A stretch of DNA of 64,000 bases from Lindgomyces ingoldianus (GCF_010093535.1 NW_022985197.1:123666-187665), one strand, 5' to 3'; counted from the stretch's first letter, positions 11,301 to 24,296 are shown. Program-made: numbers and translations. The notes: generated by a model from the letters alone, not told the origin.

Positions 11301-13260
11301 AGTTTTTAACCTTCCTCTTAGCTTAAAAATTATAGCATAAAAAGAGAAGAAAGGCTAGACTAGCCTATACAAAATTAAGAGTATTAAAAAGAGAGATGTT
11401 ATTATTAAAAAAAAAAATAGCCTACTAAAGCTCTAATATACGCAGGTTAAACTATACTATAAAGAAAAAAAGAAAGATAACCTACTTATAATAAATAACC
11501 TAGATAAACTAATCTCTGTATAAAAGAATTCTCTAAAGAAGAGGAAAAAAGAACAGCCCTATAAGAATATTATAAAGGCAGAACTAAAGCCTACTACAGA
11601 CTAAGCCCCTTAGGATAGTAATGCTGCACTAGTGTAAAAGGAAGATATAAATACTAGAAGAAGTAAAAAGTAAAGGAAACCTGCATAAAGTCTAGACTAG
11701 GTATTTCTAACCTAAAAAAAGAAGAATAATTAGGCCTTATTTATTAAGCTTTATATAGACAGTGTAATTACTACACCTAGAGAACTATTTAAAAAATTAG
11801 ACTGCATAGAGATAAACACTTTAATTACTAATAGCACTTTTAAAGTTATAGTGTATAACTTAATAAAGCATAAAGGTTAGATTTTTAACTTTTACTTTAT
11901 ATAAAAAGTAAAAGGCAAAACAACTTAACTATATAAGAAATCCTGCCTAGTGTTTGCTAGCTACTTAAATAAAGAGAAGGGAGAAATTCTTACCTAGTTA
12001 CTAACTATCTAGAAAATAAGCTAAAGACTACTTTTAGCTATAAAAGTAAGCCTAAAAGCTATGTATAAAATGCATTTTAAACTATATAATATTACATAAG
12101 CATACATCTAATTAATAGATAAGCTTATGCGCACGCTGTACATAAAGCTACTAAAGGAGATACACTAGAGCTTTCTACTAAATATAATACTCTAGGTTGT
12201 ACAACCCTTATATAGAGCTGCTAAATTAGGACTATATTAGTTTAAAACATACTATAACTACTATAAAGAAAAGCTGCGCATACATATCTTTTTATACAAC
12301 CTCTGCCTCTTAATTACTAATAAAAAAAAGCACACTTTTAGTATTACTAGCTTATAGACAGATAACACTTTAAGCATTATAATAAAGGATTTTATACAAA
12401 GAGAAAAGAAAAAACTGTAGAAGGTAAAGTTTTATATAAAAAGTAAGACTATTCTAGTAAAGAAGTAACCTATTAAGTTTAACAGCAGAAGAATTAAGCT
12501 TATATATAATATAGTAGTTTTTACTTAGAAAAGATAAGTAAGCTACTTTTATATAATTAACTTAGAAAATAAGAATGCTGCATAATAATATATTAAGTAA
12601 TGTGTAAGAGAGGTATATATTATATCTATATGTTAACTAAAGGCAGCATTTAACCTCTCTATTACTATATAAACTATAGACCCTTTACATAATAATATTA
12701 ACACACTTAACGCATAAATCTAATAGTAGATAGATAATAGTAAGTGTAGTTTTACCTTCTTACTATTACAGCTTAATTATGCAAAGCTGTTTATCTTTAT
12801 AGATAAATTATTTACTAATAATAAAAACCTTAGCTTATAGCTAGGATTTTTAATTATATTAGGTAATAAAAACTATATAGAGTAAAGCAACTGCTTTAAA
12901 ATACTAGGCAACATTATACACTAAAATTCTACTAAGTGTAAAAGAGTAACTAGAAGTGTTCTTACTAGCAAACTATATAGAATAGTTAGAGGGTTTAATA
13001 ATGTAATTACCCTTAGTACAACTTTATAGTAAATTATATAAATGCTTAAACTACTACTAATTCTAGTAGTAATCTGCATAGATTTAAAGTCTCTATATAA
13101 TTACTTTATTAAGCTAGGCACTACTAGTAAAAAGCAACTTATAATTAACATTATGTTACTTTATAAATTATACAAGAAAAGAGAAATTACTAAGATAAAG
13201 TAGATTAATAGTAAAAACAACTTAGTAAATGTATGTATAAAAAAAACACTAAACTAAGCT
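8400..13260 (+). pseudogene. RIP-degraded Copia gag-pol
   Basis: Gag is proline-rich at about 8885-8990. A zinc knuckle at 9768-9815 starts KCFIYYKKE, the Copia CFVCxKEGCWS type with Cys changed to Tyr and Trp to stop. Integrase runs from about 10,490 to 11,200; its His motif is near 10,530 (FRHPCIERLQ) and its end is a 60-codon open piece at 11,017-11,199. Reverse transcriptase covers about 11,900-12,700. RNase H follows at 12,760-13,260, with KCKRVTRSVLTSKLY near 12,940 and a degraded DNPADA-like end near 13,215. Dozens of stops, nearly all TAG or TAA, lie along the frame. The longest open stretches are too short to act alone. Confidence 0.85.
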
Positions 13261-13436
13261 TTTTAATTATTAGTTCTAACTAACTGCCTCTCTGTTTAGA
13301 TAGAAGCATCTGTGGACTAGCTAGATCCTGTGCGCAAAGATGCCCTAGACTAACTAAACTAATAACACTTTTATATAAGGCCTATTTCTTTTGTTTTTTT
13401 TATTGTATGCACTTATTTTTCTTATTATAAGATTAA

Positions 13437-14048
13437 AAGAGAAGGATATATAAAAAAAACAGTTTATTTATCTAGTATACAAAAAAAAAAAAAGCCACCA
13501 CCTCTTACATATAGTAGTCACAATGCAGACCACAGCTCTGCTATACACATAAGGTGTAAGCATTAGCCTAGAAGTTAGCTAACATATAACACTTAATAAA
13601 AAAAAAGGCACTAGTAGTGCTGCTATAATAATAAGCACATAAAGTTGCTAAGACTTAACTGCAACTCTAGACTAAAACTGCACAGAAGTACCCCTTATAA
13701 CGCACAACCTTTGCTGCCTACAGCTGCAGATTAGTGCTAGCAGGTAAGATAATATTAATATTATAAAATAATAAAGCTGCTACATGCTGCTTCTTAGCCT
13801 ATCTATAATTAGCATTTTATATAAGAAGGAAGTAAAAGAGCTAAAGAATCTATACATTTATGCTAAAATGCTAAATAAACTGCTAATTAGCAGCAGAACT
13901 AGTTAAAAGGGTAACATAGATGCGCCCTAGGCCGCTAGACTGCACAAGGACGTTAAAGACGCCCGCACTAACAGCGCTAGAGGTAGAGGAGGAAGGCTGG
14001 AGAGACATCTCTCTCTGTGTGTGTGTGTGTGTGCAGGCGGGAGTATCT
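13437..14048 (+). other. ~610-bp segment present in Copia copy 1, absent from copy 2
   Basis: Copy 1 reads CTTATTATAAG, then this segment, then TCTGTCACTGTTAGC. In copy 2 (minus strand, around 62,740-62,760) the same two flanks are joined almost directly. The segment has no open gene. Its last 130 bases (from about 13,917) are GC-rich and barely RIPped, unlike everything around them, and hold a TG microsatellite. Insertion into copy 1 or deletion from copy 2 are both possible. Confidence 0.7.
14016..14033 (+). repeat. (TG)9 microsatellite
   Basis: Nine uninterrupted TG units preceded by a short TC run, inside the GC-rich end of the segment absent from the other Copia copy. Confidence 0.95.
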
Positions 14049-14480
14049 GTCACTGTTAGCACTGTACAAAAAGAGAAAAGAGCTAGAGAATTATACAGTA
14101 GGGCTTAGAAAGTAAAGAATAAAGAAAAAAAAGTAAAGAAAAAGGAAAGACTTTATTATATACACCTCCCTACGCACCTGCTTACACAAAGATCCTACAC
14201 TATTCTAGCATAAAACTCTGCACAAAATAGTTTATACACTACTAAATTACTTACAAGGCAAGCGCATAAAGGCTAGATAATAATAGCCTAAAACACTTTA
14301 CACTATTTATAAAGCTATTTACATAGTATAACTAGCTTATTTTAATGTACAGCATTACTAAGGCAAGTCCTAATAAATAGGGTAGAGTAAAAGTAGAACA
14401 TAATTAGATAAACTTACATAGATAGAAGAGAGGTAACGCGTACAGAAGGTAACTCTTTAGATAAAAAAAAAAGTTGCTAG

Positions 14481-14760
14481 TGTCTGTACACAGCAGCAGC
14501 GTTGCGGCCTAGATATAAGCAATTGCGCACAAGCAGGATCACATACTTATGTTACATAATGCTTGTGCGTAAACCTCTATGCGTAAACATCTAAATATCC
14601 CTCTTTTTCTCTGTACAGAGGAAAGACAAGAGTAATAGAACTAGAAACATGTTGCTCTTACCTTACCTACCTTATACACTGTGCACACTGTACACCACTC
14701 TTACTCTTACTACTTAAGTGCTCATACTATAAGCAGCTAGCTGTCGGAGCCCATTCAACA
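14481..14760 (+). repeat. Copia 3' LTR, 280 bp
   Basis: It begins TGTCTGTACACAGC (inner, RIPped) and ends GAGCCCATTCAACA (outer, intact). Same length as the 5' LTR. It is followed by the target duplication ACAAC. Confidence 0.92.
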
Positions 14761-14765
14761 ACAAC

Positions 14766-16525
14766 TAAGAATAGTAGCAGTAGACATAGTTTATAAGTTA
14801 TTTTTAGTTTAAAAACATAGCCTAACACATTTAAAATAGTACTAAAAATAAGTAAATACTTATGTTACATATATTAAAGTTCTATTTAATATAGTAAAGA
14901 CACTTATATGCTCTAATCTAGATAGCATCTAATACTTTTTTTTTATTATTATTTATCTATGTAAGCTATTATATAAAGTAAATAAGTGTAAATAAAGTCT
15001 ATATTTACTTATAACTATAAATTCCTTAGTTCTTTATACTAGTTTATAAATACTACTTTTTTTTATAGGCATACTGTTAGTCTTATTGCATAGTTTTTAA
15101 TATTTAAAAAAAGGCCCCTTAAAAGTAATTAAATTATAATATAATAATAAGAGGCTTAATATAAAAAAGGCCTACATAGTTCTCTAGCTAGAAAGAGAAC
15201 ACAACATTATGTAAAGGCATAGTAATAGATTTAGATATAACTGCAAAGGCGTTTTAATAGTAAATTAATACTAATTTATATATAAATAACTATTTAAGTA
15301 ATAGTAGTAAAAAGTTAGCGCATTAGTTACTAAGATAACTCTACATAGTAGTATGCTACATGTTAGCAGCTAGGTAAAGTCTAGACATGTTTAAATCTAG
15401 TTTTAATTAGGTTTATAACTGCATTCTTTTACAAGCTAAACTACATAAAAAAGGTAGAAATACTAATATTAATATACACATTAGACTGCCTCTATAAAAA
15501 GGCTATTTTAGGGGTTAACTATAGTAGTAGCATATAAGGTTATTAAGAACTTATATAAATTCTGTCTAAAATTATTCTAGATTTACTTTTTATCTCTTAT
15601 ACACTTAGCAGTAAGGCAGTTATAATTACTAAGTATAAAGTATTTAAAATGTTATTATAAGTAGTTTTTAACTTATTATTACTTTATTAAATGTCTTATT
15701 ATATCTTATGCAGTGCTAGAGTAAACTAGCTTTATATAAAAACTTTATTTTTATTTTACATAGTGTTTTAGATGTAAAGGCTATTTAAACATATTTTAAA
15801 AGCTATTTAAATACTATTTAAAGTTACTTTTATCTTACACACATTTTGCGCAAGATACTACTTATTATTTAGTATATACTATAGTTTATGTTATGTTCTC
15901 TTTCTAGGTAAAAATTAGGCAGGATTAGTTACTATCTAGACTAGGACCTATCCTAGACTAGTTCTAAACCTGCTTAGTATTATTCTATATTCCTACTATT
16001 ACTTAGCTACATTTTCTTCTTTTTCTACTTTATATATTCTAACATCTTACTATTAAGAGGTAGTTAATGTATATTACCTTTTACTTTTTTTTATCTACTT
16101 TTAATTATGTTTGTGTTACTATAGTACTACTCTAGCTATCTCTTAATACTCTTAAACCTCTACTAGGGAAATACATCTAGTCTTTTTTACTTAAATAACT
16201 TTTTAGTCTTAATAATAAGATACTAGAACTAGAAGATATATTATTTAATAATAATTTTAATAACTTAAAAGATAATAATTCTAATAATATATGTAACATC
16301 TTATATAACTTTTTTAATAGCTAATTAAATAACTTTATAAAATAGCTTTCAAGTCTAAAGTAAATACACTATTTTTATGTCTAGTATAAATTTACTTTTT
16401 ATAATAGCTAAACTTACTTATATTAAGTTAATTTCTAAATACTCTCTAACACATTCTAGTAGCTATATAATAGTAATTAATGTAGGTAACTTTTATAGTA
16501 ACTATAAACTACTTATTAAAGCTTT
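14766..16525. other. Old AT-rich degraded DNA, unidentified
   Basis: 1.76 kb with stops in all frames and no motif I can assign. Removing the nested elements that follow joins it to 22,358-22,999, 23,290-24,296, 29,968-30,328, 30,541-31,154 and 33,023-33,405. Together these are about 4.8 kb of an older substrate that received several later insertions. It may be an older, more eroded transposon. Confidence 0.45.
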
Positions 16526-16530
16526 ATAAG

Positions 16531-16848
16531 TGTCACGGTATCCTCCCTAGATCCCAGACATAACTGTATTAGACGCGTACTAGAGTATTATTAGTGCACG
16601 TCTAACACAAACACAACATAACACAGACATAAACTTAAGTACAAACTGCCTTAACACTAACTAAACCTAAAACAGGCTTAATTTATACCTAAAGCGCTTA
16701 GACTTCTAAGCTAAGTATTTAATTACTAATTTTCTTCTAAACTTTTTTATTTCTTACATAACATCTTGTACCTACTATAATACCTTATGTAGTAATTAAA
16801 CTAGACCTCTATAAAGCTCTATAACCTTACTTGTGCATAATTATAACA
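16531..16848 (+). repeat. Gypsy family 1 copy A, 5' LTR
   Basis: 318 bp. The outer end TGTCACGGTATCC is intact. The inner end reads ATAATTATAACA, the RIP-converted form of the CAATCGTGACA seen at the outer end of the 3' LTR. Confidence 0.93.
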
Positions 16849-16999
16849 TTATGTTGTATTAAAACCTTAGCTAAGAATAGCCTTTAAATCTAATCTAATA
16901 AGCTTAGTACTTATATAACTTTAAGCTATTAAAGTAAGCTAAAAAGCCTTTTAAAAAGCGCTTACTTTATAAAAAAGCTGCTATATTATAAGCTTTAAA

Positions 17000-19900
17000 G
17001 CTTTTTAAAAGAACTTTAAAGAATAGCTTTATGTTATTAAATAGTCTATTTCTGCCTTAACTTCTGTTATAGTAGTAAGAACTAAAAACTTACTAGCCTT
17101 AAAGCTTACTTAAAAGTCTAAAAATAGCTTAACTCTTTCTTACCTAACACTACTTACAACTTATAACTTCTTTAACCTAGTAATAAAATCTAACTAACTC
17201 TCTAATCCCCTACTATTTAATAGAAAATAAAAAGACCTACTTTTCTTTCTACATAAGCTCTAATACAAACTTAAAGAAAACATAGACTAATTCCCCTCTA
17301 AACACTTTTAGTTACTATATGCTTACTTTTAACTTAACTATAACATAACAGCTTTAATTAACTTACTAATAAATAAAGATATTATTAACTTAAATTAATT
17401 TATAGTGTTTTTATAAGTAACTTATAAAGACTTAAATAAAAAGTTAACAGCCTTAAGTTACCTAAACACTTTATAATAAAAAAGAAAAAGCTTTACTTTA
17501 CACTTTACTAAGTTCTACTAACTTACATCTAATATAGGCTTAAATAAGATAGGTCTAATTACAGCCTTATATAACTTTCTCTTAACTAAACTATAACACG
17601 CTATAGTAGAAGAACCCCTTTTAAATAACCTTAACGCGTATGTAAACTTAATTACTACCTATAATAATAACATAAGGTTTCTCCTTATACAAGCCCTAAT
17701 ACACCCCTAAACTAGCGCAGTTATAAATAAGAACCTTAACATAATAAAAATTAATTTAAATTATGCTCTAGTTAGTTCTAGAAAGCGTAAAAATTACAAA
17801 AAAAAAGTTAATGCTTTAAGTGCAGTAAGCATAGTTATATCTTTTAAAACTACTTTATTCCTTTTTTTTAAGTCTACATAAGTAGCGCTGCTAGCACTTA
17901 TTAAAGATTTTTACTATTTTAATTTTATTTTTATAAGAGCTTTAACTTATATTTAAGCTCTAATCTTTTTTGCTACTCTTAATATAGCCGCAGCTATAGC
18001 AGTAGAAGCCTGCAAAAAGGCTTATTCTAGGGCTAAGTTGCCCTTTAGGACTAATTTAACACTAGATCTCTGCTAACCTATAGGCTAAGTCCTCTACTAA
18101 TAACTAGAAGTACTAAGTTAATATTTTTATATATTTATAATAAAAAACTATATTAGCTCTAATATAAGCTCTTATTAACTTAGAAGTAAACAGTATAGGT
18201 TATATTAATAGAAAACTAGCGTGTAAACTAAATCTCTAATTAACACTACTTACCTAAATAATTTACCTAACTAGATTTAATAAAAAATAACTTAAAAAAA
18301 GTTTTATTTTTTATACTATAACTGTTATAATTACTTACTAACACTATAAGAAGTAGATTAAACTCTATGTAATAAACATAAGATGTTATAACCTAATCCT
18401 AAGACAACTATAGCTGTATTAGCATAAGGTTACTTTTAATTACTAAGAGTAAGTTCTAAACTTTAACTTTTTCTAATGCTAAGATATATACTTATGCTTA
18501 CACCTAAACAACACTTAAATAGCACTTAATATAAAAGGTTTCTAGACCTACTTTCTAATAACCTAAAAAAAAACTACTTAAGTAAGGCTAATAAGCTAGG
18601 CCTTTTACTAAGATAGGCTATATAAAATAATTTAATAACTACTTAAACCTAAAGAAAAAGAAGCCTTTAAAAAACTTTTACTTACCTAATTTAAACACAA
18701 ACTAGGACTTAAATAGCAGATAGACATCTGCTATATAGAACCTGCTCTGTTTATGACCTTAGCTTAATAACTAGATTATAAAATCTATGTAGTTATAATT
18801 TCTAATATAGACTAAGCTTTAGCTCCCTAAAAATACACTAACTTAAAAATAATAGTCCTTTAAGACTACTATAACTTATTATATGTCTTTTTTTAAAACA
18901 AGTTTAATAAGCTTTTAATATAATGTTTATATAATTACTAGATAACCCTTAAGCCTAGCAAATAACCTAGTTATAGGCTACTATATAGAATGTTGCTAAA
19001 TAAATTAAAAGTGCTTTAAAAATACTTTAATAAGAACCTAAAAAAAAAGTTTATTTAAGCTAGCTTCTTACTAGTAGTGTTACTTATACTATTTATAAAG
19101 AAACCTAGGGGTAGGCTGTAATTCTATGTTAACTACTAAGGACTAAATGCTGTTACTATTAAAAACTAATACTTAATTTCTTTTTTATAGAAAACCCTAA
19201 GCTAACTAAGTAAAGTAAAGTATTTTATAAAGTTAGATATTATTACTGCCTTTAATAAGCTAAGGATAGTAAAGGGTAACAAGTAGCTAACAGCATTTTA
19301 GACCTAATATAGACTATTTAAGTACTTAGTAATGCCCTTTAGCTTAGCTAACGCGCCTAGTACTTTTTAACATTTTATAAATAACTTACTTTAACCCTAC
19401 CTAGATATGTTCTACACTATATATATTAATAATATTCTAATCTATAGTAATAGCCTTTTAGAGCATAAACAGCATGTACACCTAGTGCTAAAGGCTATAG
19501 AAGAAGTAGGTCTGTAACTTAACATAGACAAATGTAAGTTCTACTAATTAAAGGTTACATATTTAGAATATGTAATCTTTACAGATAGCATTTAAATAGA
19601 CCTTGTTAAAGTTTAGACTGTGCTAGATTAGTAATACTTAAAAAATGTAAAGAATGTTTAAGCTTTTATAAGATTTACTAACTTTTACTAATAATTTATT
19701 AATAACTTTTTGCAGCTAGTAAGCTTTATAATTACACTTACTAAGAAAAAAGTTTAATTTAACTTTAACTTAAATTACTAATAGTCTTTTAACTAGCTAA
19801 AAAAAGCCTTTACTAAAGCTTTAATACTTTACTACTTTAACTTTAAACTACTAATACTTATAAAAGCTAATGCCTTAGACTATGTAGTAGCAAGAGTTCT

Positions 19901-21230
19901 CTCTTAGACTAAGCTAGATAAGACTATTAAGCCTATTATATACTTCTTAAAAAGAATAAGTCCTGCAAAAGGTAATTATAAAATTTATAATAAAAAATTA
20001 CTTGCTATAGTATACTACTTTAAATAATAGCAACCTAAACTAGAAGGTGCAGCGCATCTAATATAGGTCTTATTTAACTATAAGAACTTGTAGTACTTTA
20101 TAACTATAAAACAACTTAGCTACTAATAAGCTTGTTAGTCTAAATACTTATTTTATTTTAATTTTAAGATTACTTATTATCTTAGTTAAAACAGAGAGAA
20201 ACTAGATGCCTTTATAAGGCAATTCTAAAATGTCTTTACTTAGAAAGAAGTGTAAAAAGCTTAACACTAAACTTTACTTTAACTTAAGCTATTTTTAAAC
20301 CTTAACCTAAATAAAACAGATTAGATAATTAATTAAATTATTACTAATAAGTATCTAAATAATAAATTTATTTAAGAAACTTTAGACTTACTCTAAAATA
20401 GCACTAGTTAGTTAAAGAAGGTAACACTAGCTAACTATAAAAACTAAAATAGTAAGCTATATTACTATAACTAACTTATAATTTTTAATTTTAATAAACT
20501 AAGAATTAAACTACTCTAAATTATACACAACTTGCCTGTTAAAGGACACCTAGGCAGAGGAAAGACTCTTAACCTACTACAGAGAGAGTACTACTAGCCC
20601 TGCATGTTCTATACTATACGCTAATATGTATTATGTTGCTATACTTACTATAAAGTAAAGGCCTTTTAAAAAAGGTATAATAGCCTACTTAAACTACTTC
20701 TAATCTTTAAATAAGCTTAAAAAGATATATTAATTAATTTTATTATAAACCTACTTTTATCTAAAGGGTATATAAATATTATAGTAGTTATTAATTACTT
20801 AACTAAGTATTAATACTTAATACTATGTTTCTCTATAACTGCCTCTAATATAGCCTAGTTATTCTACTAATATGTATAGGTTTACTATAGCCTGCCTAAC
20901 ATAATTATATTAGACAGAGGTACGCAGTTTGTCTTAGCCTTCTAAAATAAACTCTATAAATAGCTCTAAATTATCTCTTATTTATCTACAGCTTTTTACC
21001 TAAAGACTAACAGCTAAACTAAGAATATAAATGCTGTAATAAAATAAGTCTTATAAGTGTACATAAACTACTAGTAGAATAACTAGGTAAAATAGTTAGC
21101 TACAGCATAGTTTAAAGCTAATAACATAATATTTAAATTAACATAAGTATCTCTGTTCTTAGTAAACTATAGATACTACCTTTAAATAGAATTTAAACTA
21201 CTTATAAATACCCCCTAACTAACTTATTAA
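17000..21230 (+). pseudogene. RIP-degraded Gypsy gag-pol, copy A
   Basis: Reverse transcriptase (about 18,850-19,480) keeps a MPFSLANAPSTF stretch and a YINNILIYS motif at 19,420-19,450, where catalytic Asp-Asp has become Asn-Asn. RNase H (19,840-20,230) reads NKKLLAIVYYF and LEGAAHLIQVL. Integrase (20,480-21,230) has the HHCC region near 20,530-20,650, an Asn in place of the first catalytic Asp near 20,790 and an intact LDRGTQFV near 20,905-20,935. Gag and protease lie upstream but are less clear. Nearly all stops are TAG or TAA at expected Gln codons. No function remains. Confidence 0.85.
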
Positions 21231-21245
21231 TTTATATAAGTAATA

Positions 21246-21398
21246 TGTAAGGCTGAGATGGCGCTTACGTGTAAGGCTAAGATGGTGCTTACGTGCGACA
21301 GGTATATATACTATTCTGTACGCAATAATTAACTGTTGGTTGATTATTCGCACCTTTTTAGTTGTATTGGCGTAGTGGTACAGAGCTCTGTCCTTACA
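21246..21398. mobile_element. 153-bp solo LTR or mini-LTR nested in Gypsy copy A
   Basis: A GC-rich, hardly RIPped insert absent from the same position in copy B (about 29,010). It starts TGTAAGG and ends CCTTACA, a perfect 7-bp inverted repeat. The target duplication TAATA is exact (21,241-21,245 and 21,399-21,403). Its first 48 bases are two near-identical 24-bp copies. Size and ends suit the LTR of a very small retroelement. No internal domain is present. Confidence 0.85.
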
Positions 21399-22034
21399 TA
21401 ATAGACATAAATAAACTTATTAATAAGATCTAAAATATATCTAAATATGTTTATAAAAAGCTTACATAAGCTTAAGCTTTTTAACAAGAGTACATAAACT
21501 AATTTTAAACCCTTACCCCTGCGTATGTAGCTAGTAAGAAGGTCTAGCTAGACGCTAAAAATATTTAAATAAACTAATAATTAAAGAAACTTAATTAAAA
21601 GAACTTTAGCCCCTTTATAGTAGCCTATATAGTCTTATTACATGCTTACTAATTAATCCTACCTAACAGCATAAAGATACACCCTGTGTTCTATGTATTA
21701 TTGCTGCGCTAAGCAGCTCTTAAATCTAACTATCTACCTAAATAGCTAAACCTGCTACTTAAACCTATTATTATAAATAATAAACTAAAATATGTTATAA
21801 AAGATGTTAAATAAATCTAGTTTAACAAAAAAAAATGTATTTATAAATACTTTATAAAATAGACTAGATACAACAAACTGTTGTAAGAACTTGCAGAAGC
21901 CTTATAAAAGAACTTTATAGTAACTTAATTCTATACCTAATACCTATCTAAACTAAACCTATACCTTAATAAAGACAACTTAATGCTAGAACTACTAATG
22001 TAAAGGATTCCCTTTTTAATAAGAAGGAGGGTAC

Positions 22035-22352
22035 TGTTACAGTATCCTCTCTAGATCCTAGACATAACTGTATTAGACGTGTACTAGAGTATTATTAGTG
22101 CACGTCTAACATAAACATAATATAATATAGACATAAACTTAAGCATAAACTGCTTTAACACTAACTAAACTTAAAATAGGCTTAATTTATACTTAAAGTG
22201 CTTAGACTTTTAAGCTAAGTATTTAATTACTAATTTCTTTTTAAACCTTCCTGTTCCTCACACAACGTCTTGTACCTACTATAATACCTCACGTAGTAAT
22301 TGAACTAGACCTCTGTGAAGCTCTATAACCTTACTCGTGCACAATCGTGACA
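22035..22352 (+). repeat. Gypsy family 1 copy A, 3' LTR
   Basis: 318 bp. The inner end is converted (TGTTACAGTATCC) and the outer end intact (GTGCACAATCGTGACA). Followed directly by ATAAG. Confidence 0.93.
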
Positions 22353-22357
22353 ATAAG

Positions 22358-22999
22358 TATATATTTATTAAACCTAAATAGATTTTAATTCTAATAAATT
22401 TAAAGCATAATACATAGTACTTTTTTAACTAGAAGATGTTATAGAAGCTAACTACATCTACTTACTTAGGTGTCTCCTATATGCGCTAGACTATGTAGTG
22501 TAAAGGCATTAAAGCTTGCTAGTATATATGTTCTAACTTACTATATATAACACACACACATGTTATAACTTACATATAAGAAATAATTATAAATAAAAAA
22601 GGTTTATTTAAAGTTTTTAAGACCTTTAGCTGCTTTAATAAAATAATAAAGTATTACTAAGTACTAAAAAAAATATAAGCTAAAAAAAGCTATTAGTAAT
22701 AGCAACCTAATTATAAGTACTAATTAAAGAAGTAAAGAAAACCTGTAAGTATATCTAATTTGCTTAAGTTATTTATACTAATAAAATTTAAAATGCCTAT
22801 AGTTGCCTTTAATACTATATTAGGTGCTGTAATAAACGCGCTAATATATTAATTTATAAAGACTATTTTTAGTAAAGTATTAACATAGTAATAATTAATT
22901 ATAATCTATTATATAATTTAATCTAGAATAGATGTTTTTTAAACACACTAGCTAATTACTATATTATAAAGCTAGTTAGGTTAAACATAGCTTTTTATA
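22358..22999. other. AT-rich degraded DNA, unidentified
   Basis: Part of the older substrate between Gypsy copy A and the Copia solo LTR. No motif recognised. Confidence 0.4.
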
Positions 23000-23004
23000 G
23001 TAAG

Positions 23005-23284
23005 TGTTAAATAGGCTCTGACAGCTAGCTGCTTATAGTATAAGCACTTAAGTAGCAAGAGTAAGAGTGGTGTACAGTGTGCACAGCGTACAAGGTAGGT
23101 AAGGTGAGGGCAACATGTTTCTAGTTCTATTGCTCTTGTCTTTCCTCTGTACAGAGGAAAAGGGGGATATCTAGATGTTCGCGCACAGAGGTTCGCGCAC
23201 GAGCATCATGTGACAGAGATACGTGGTCCTGCTCGTGCGCGATCGCTCGTATCCAGACTGTGACGCTGCTGCTGCGTACGGACA
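23005..23284 (-). mobile_element. Copia solo LTR, 280 bp, well preserved
   Basis: On the minus strand it begins TGTCCGTACGCAGCAGC, identical at this end to the outer 5' LTR end of the 7,441 element. Exact target duplication GTAAG (23,000-23,004 and 23,285-23,289). GC-rich throughout, with only a little RIP at the left end. It is a recombinant remnant of a Copia insertion. Confidence 0.92.
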
Positions 23285-23289
23285 GTAAG

Positions 23290-24296
23290 TCTATTTTTTC
23301 TTATTCTCTTTTATATTACACTTATAATGTGTTTAGAAATAAATTATCTATAAAGCTAAAAAAAATAGTACATTATAATAACTATAAGTGTAAAGTTATA
23401 GTGTAAATACTTAATAACCTTATTATGTTACTTTAATACTTATAACCTAAATTAGAACTTATTCCTATAGCCCCTTTGCACTAAAAAAGACCTTTATTAA
23501 ATATATAAAGTAGCTATTTATTATATGCTATAAGCTTTTTTACTTTAACTTTACACTTAGTAAGCCTATGCTTTAAATTATTAAAAAAGTGTTTTTAATT
23601 TTATATAGCCTAGTTTAAAGCTAGCCTAGAGCTATAAAAGTAGTGCTACTAGCATTAAGCTTTAACCTTTAGAGAGGTGCATGCTAGCCTTAACAACCTA
23701 TTACAAATATGCTAGTATATATAAAAGAAGAAGCTTTTATGCTAGCCTAATAGGTAAAGCCTTACTAGTGTATTATTTAAATATAAGTAAAATTATAAAA
23801 GTAAACCTAATTTAGTATAAAACAGTATTAGATTTATTCTTATTATGCATGCTAATAAGCTATTAAATAAGTATATATATAAAGAATTAAACATAGTAAG
23901 TTTAGTGTTATAATATTTTACTTTTATAAAAAGTAAGCTAAGGTCTTTCTTAAATAAAAAACATTTAAAATAGACATGTTATATAAGCATGTGTGTAACT
24001 TTTTTTTTAATAAAATTATTTTTATATGCATGCTACTAGAACATAGTAAAAGTAAGTTAATTAAAACTTTATAAAAACATATTACTAACATCTTTATAGT
24101 ATTTACTTTTACTTAAGTGCTTATAAATATTAATTACTATAAAATATACTAAATTATATTTAAAAGACTTTTTAAACTACTTAAAAAAATTATAAAGTGT
24201 AATATTAAATAAAAACACATTTATAGAAGCAGATTTGCAGCTGTAACTGTAGACATAGATAGAAAGTAGATAGCTAGTAAGTAATCCTGTTTAGCA
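23290..24296. other. AT-rich degraded DNA, unidentified
   Basis: About 1 kb of the older substrate between the Copia solo LTR and Gypsy copy B. Frames are broken. I could not assign a domain. Confidence 0.4.

Larger units (their letters stand above)
7441..14760 (+). mobile_element. Full-length Ty1/Copia retrotransposon, RIP-inactivated
   Basis: A 7,320-bp element with two 280-bp LTRs and a perfect 5-bp target duplication (ACAAC at 7436-7440 and 14761-14765). Internal order is gag, zinc knuckle, protease, integrase, reverse transcriptase and RNase H. Integrase before reverse transcriptase defines Copia. All domains carry RIP-type stops, so it is dead. It carries a 264-bp tandem duplication after the 5' LTR and about 610 bp before the 3' LTR that the second copy (from 62,229) lacks. 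Confidence 0.92.
16531..22352 (+). mobile_element. Full-length Ty3/Gypsy element, family 1 copy A
   Basis: LTRs of 318 bp each (16531-16848 and 22035-22352) and a perfect target duplication ATAAG (16526-16530, 22353-22357). A polypurine tract (AAGAAGGAGGG) precedes the 3' LTR. Internal order is gag, protease, reverse transcriptase, RNase H, integrase, which defines Gypsy. Without the 158-bp nested insertion at 21,246 it is 5,664 bp, the same as copy C. RIP-type stops inactivate every domain. Confidence 0.93.

Noticed and set aside
13920..14108. 62-codon open frame
   Set aside because: It spans the TG microsatellite (Cys-Val repeats) in the Copia 3' region and has no protein features.
21368..21378. 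tRNA A-box-like sequence (TGGCGTAGTGG), suggesting a SINE
   Set aside because: No B-box follows, and the exact TG...CA ends with a 5-bp duplication fit an LTR better.
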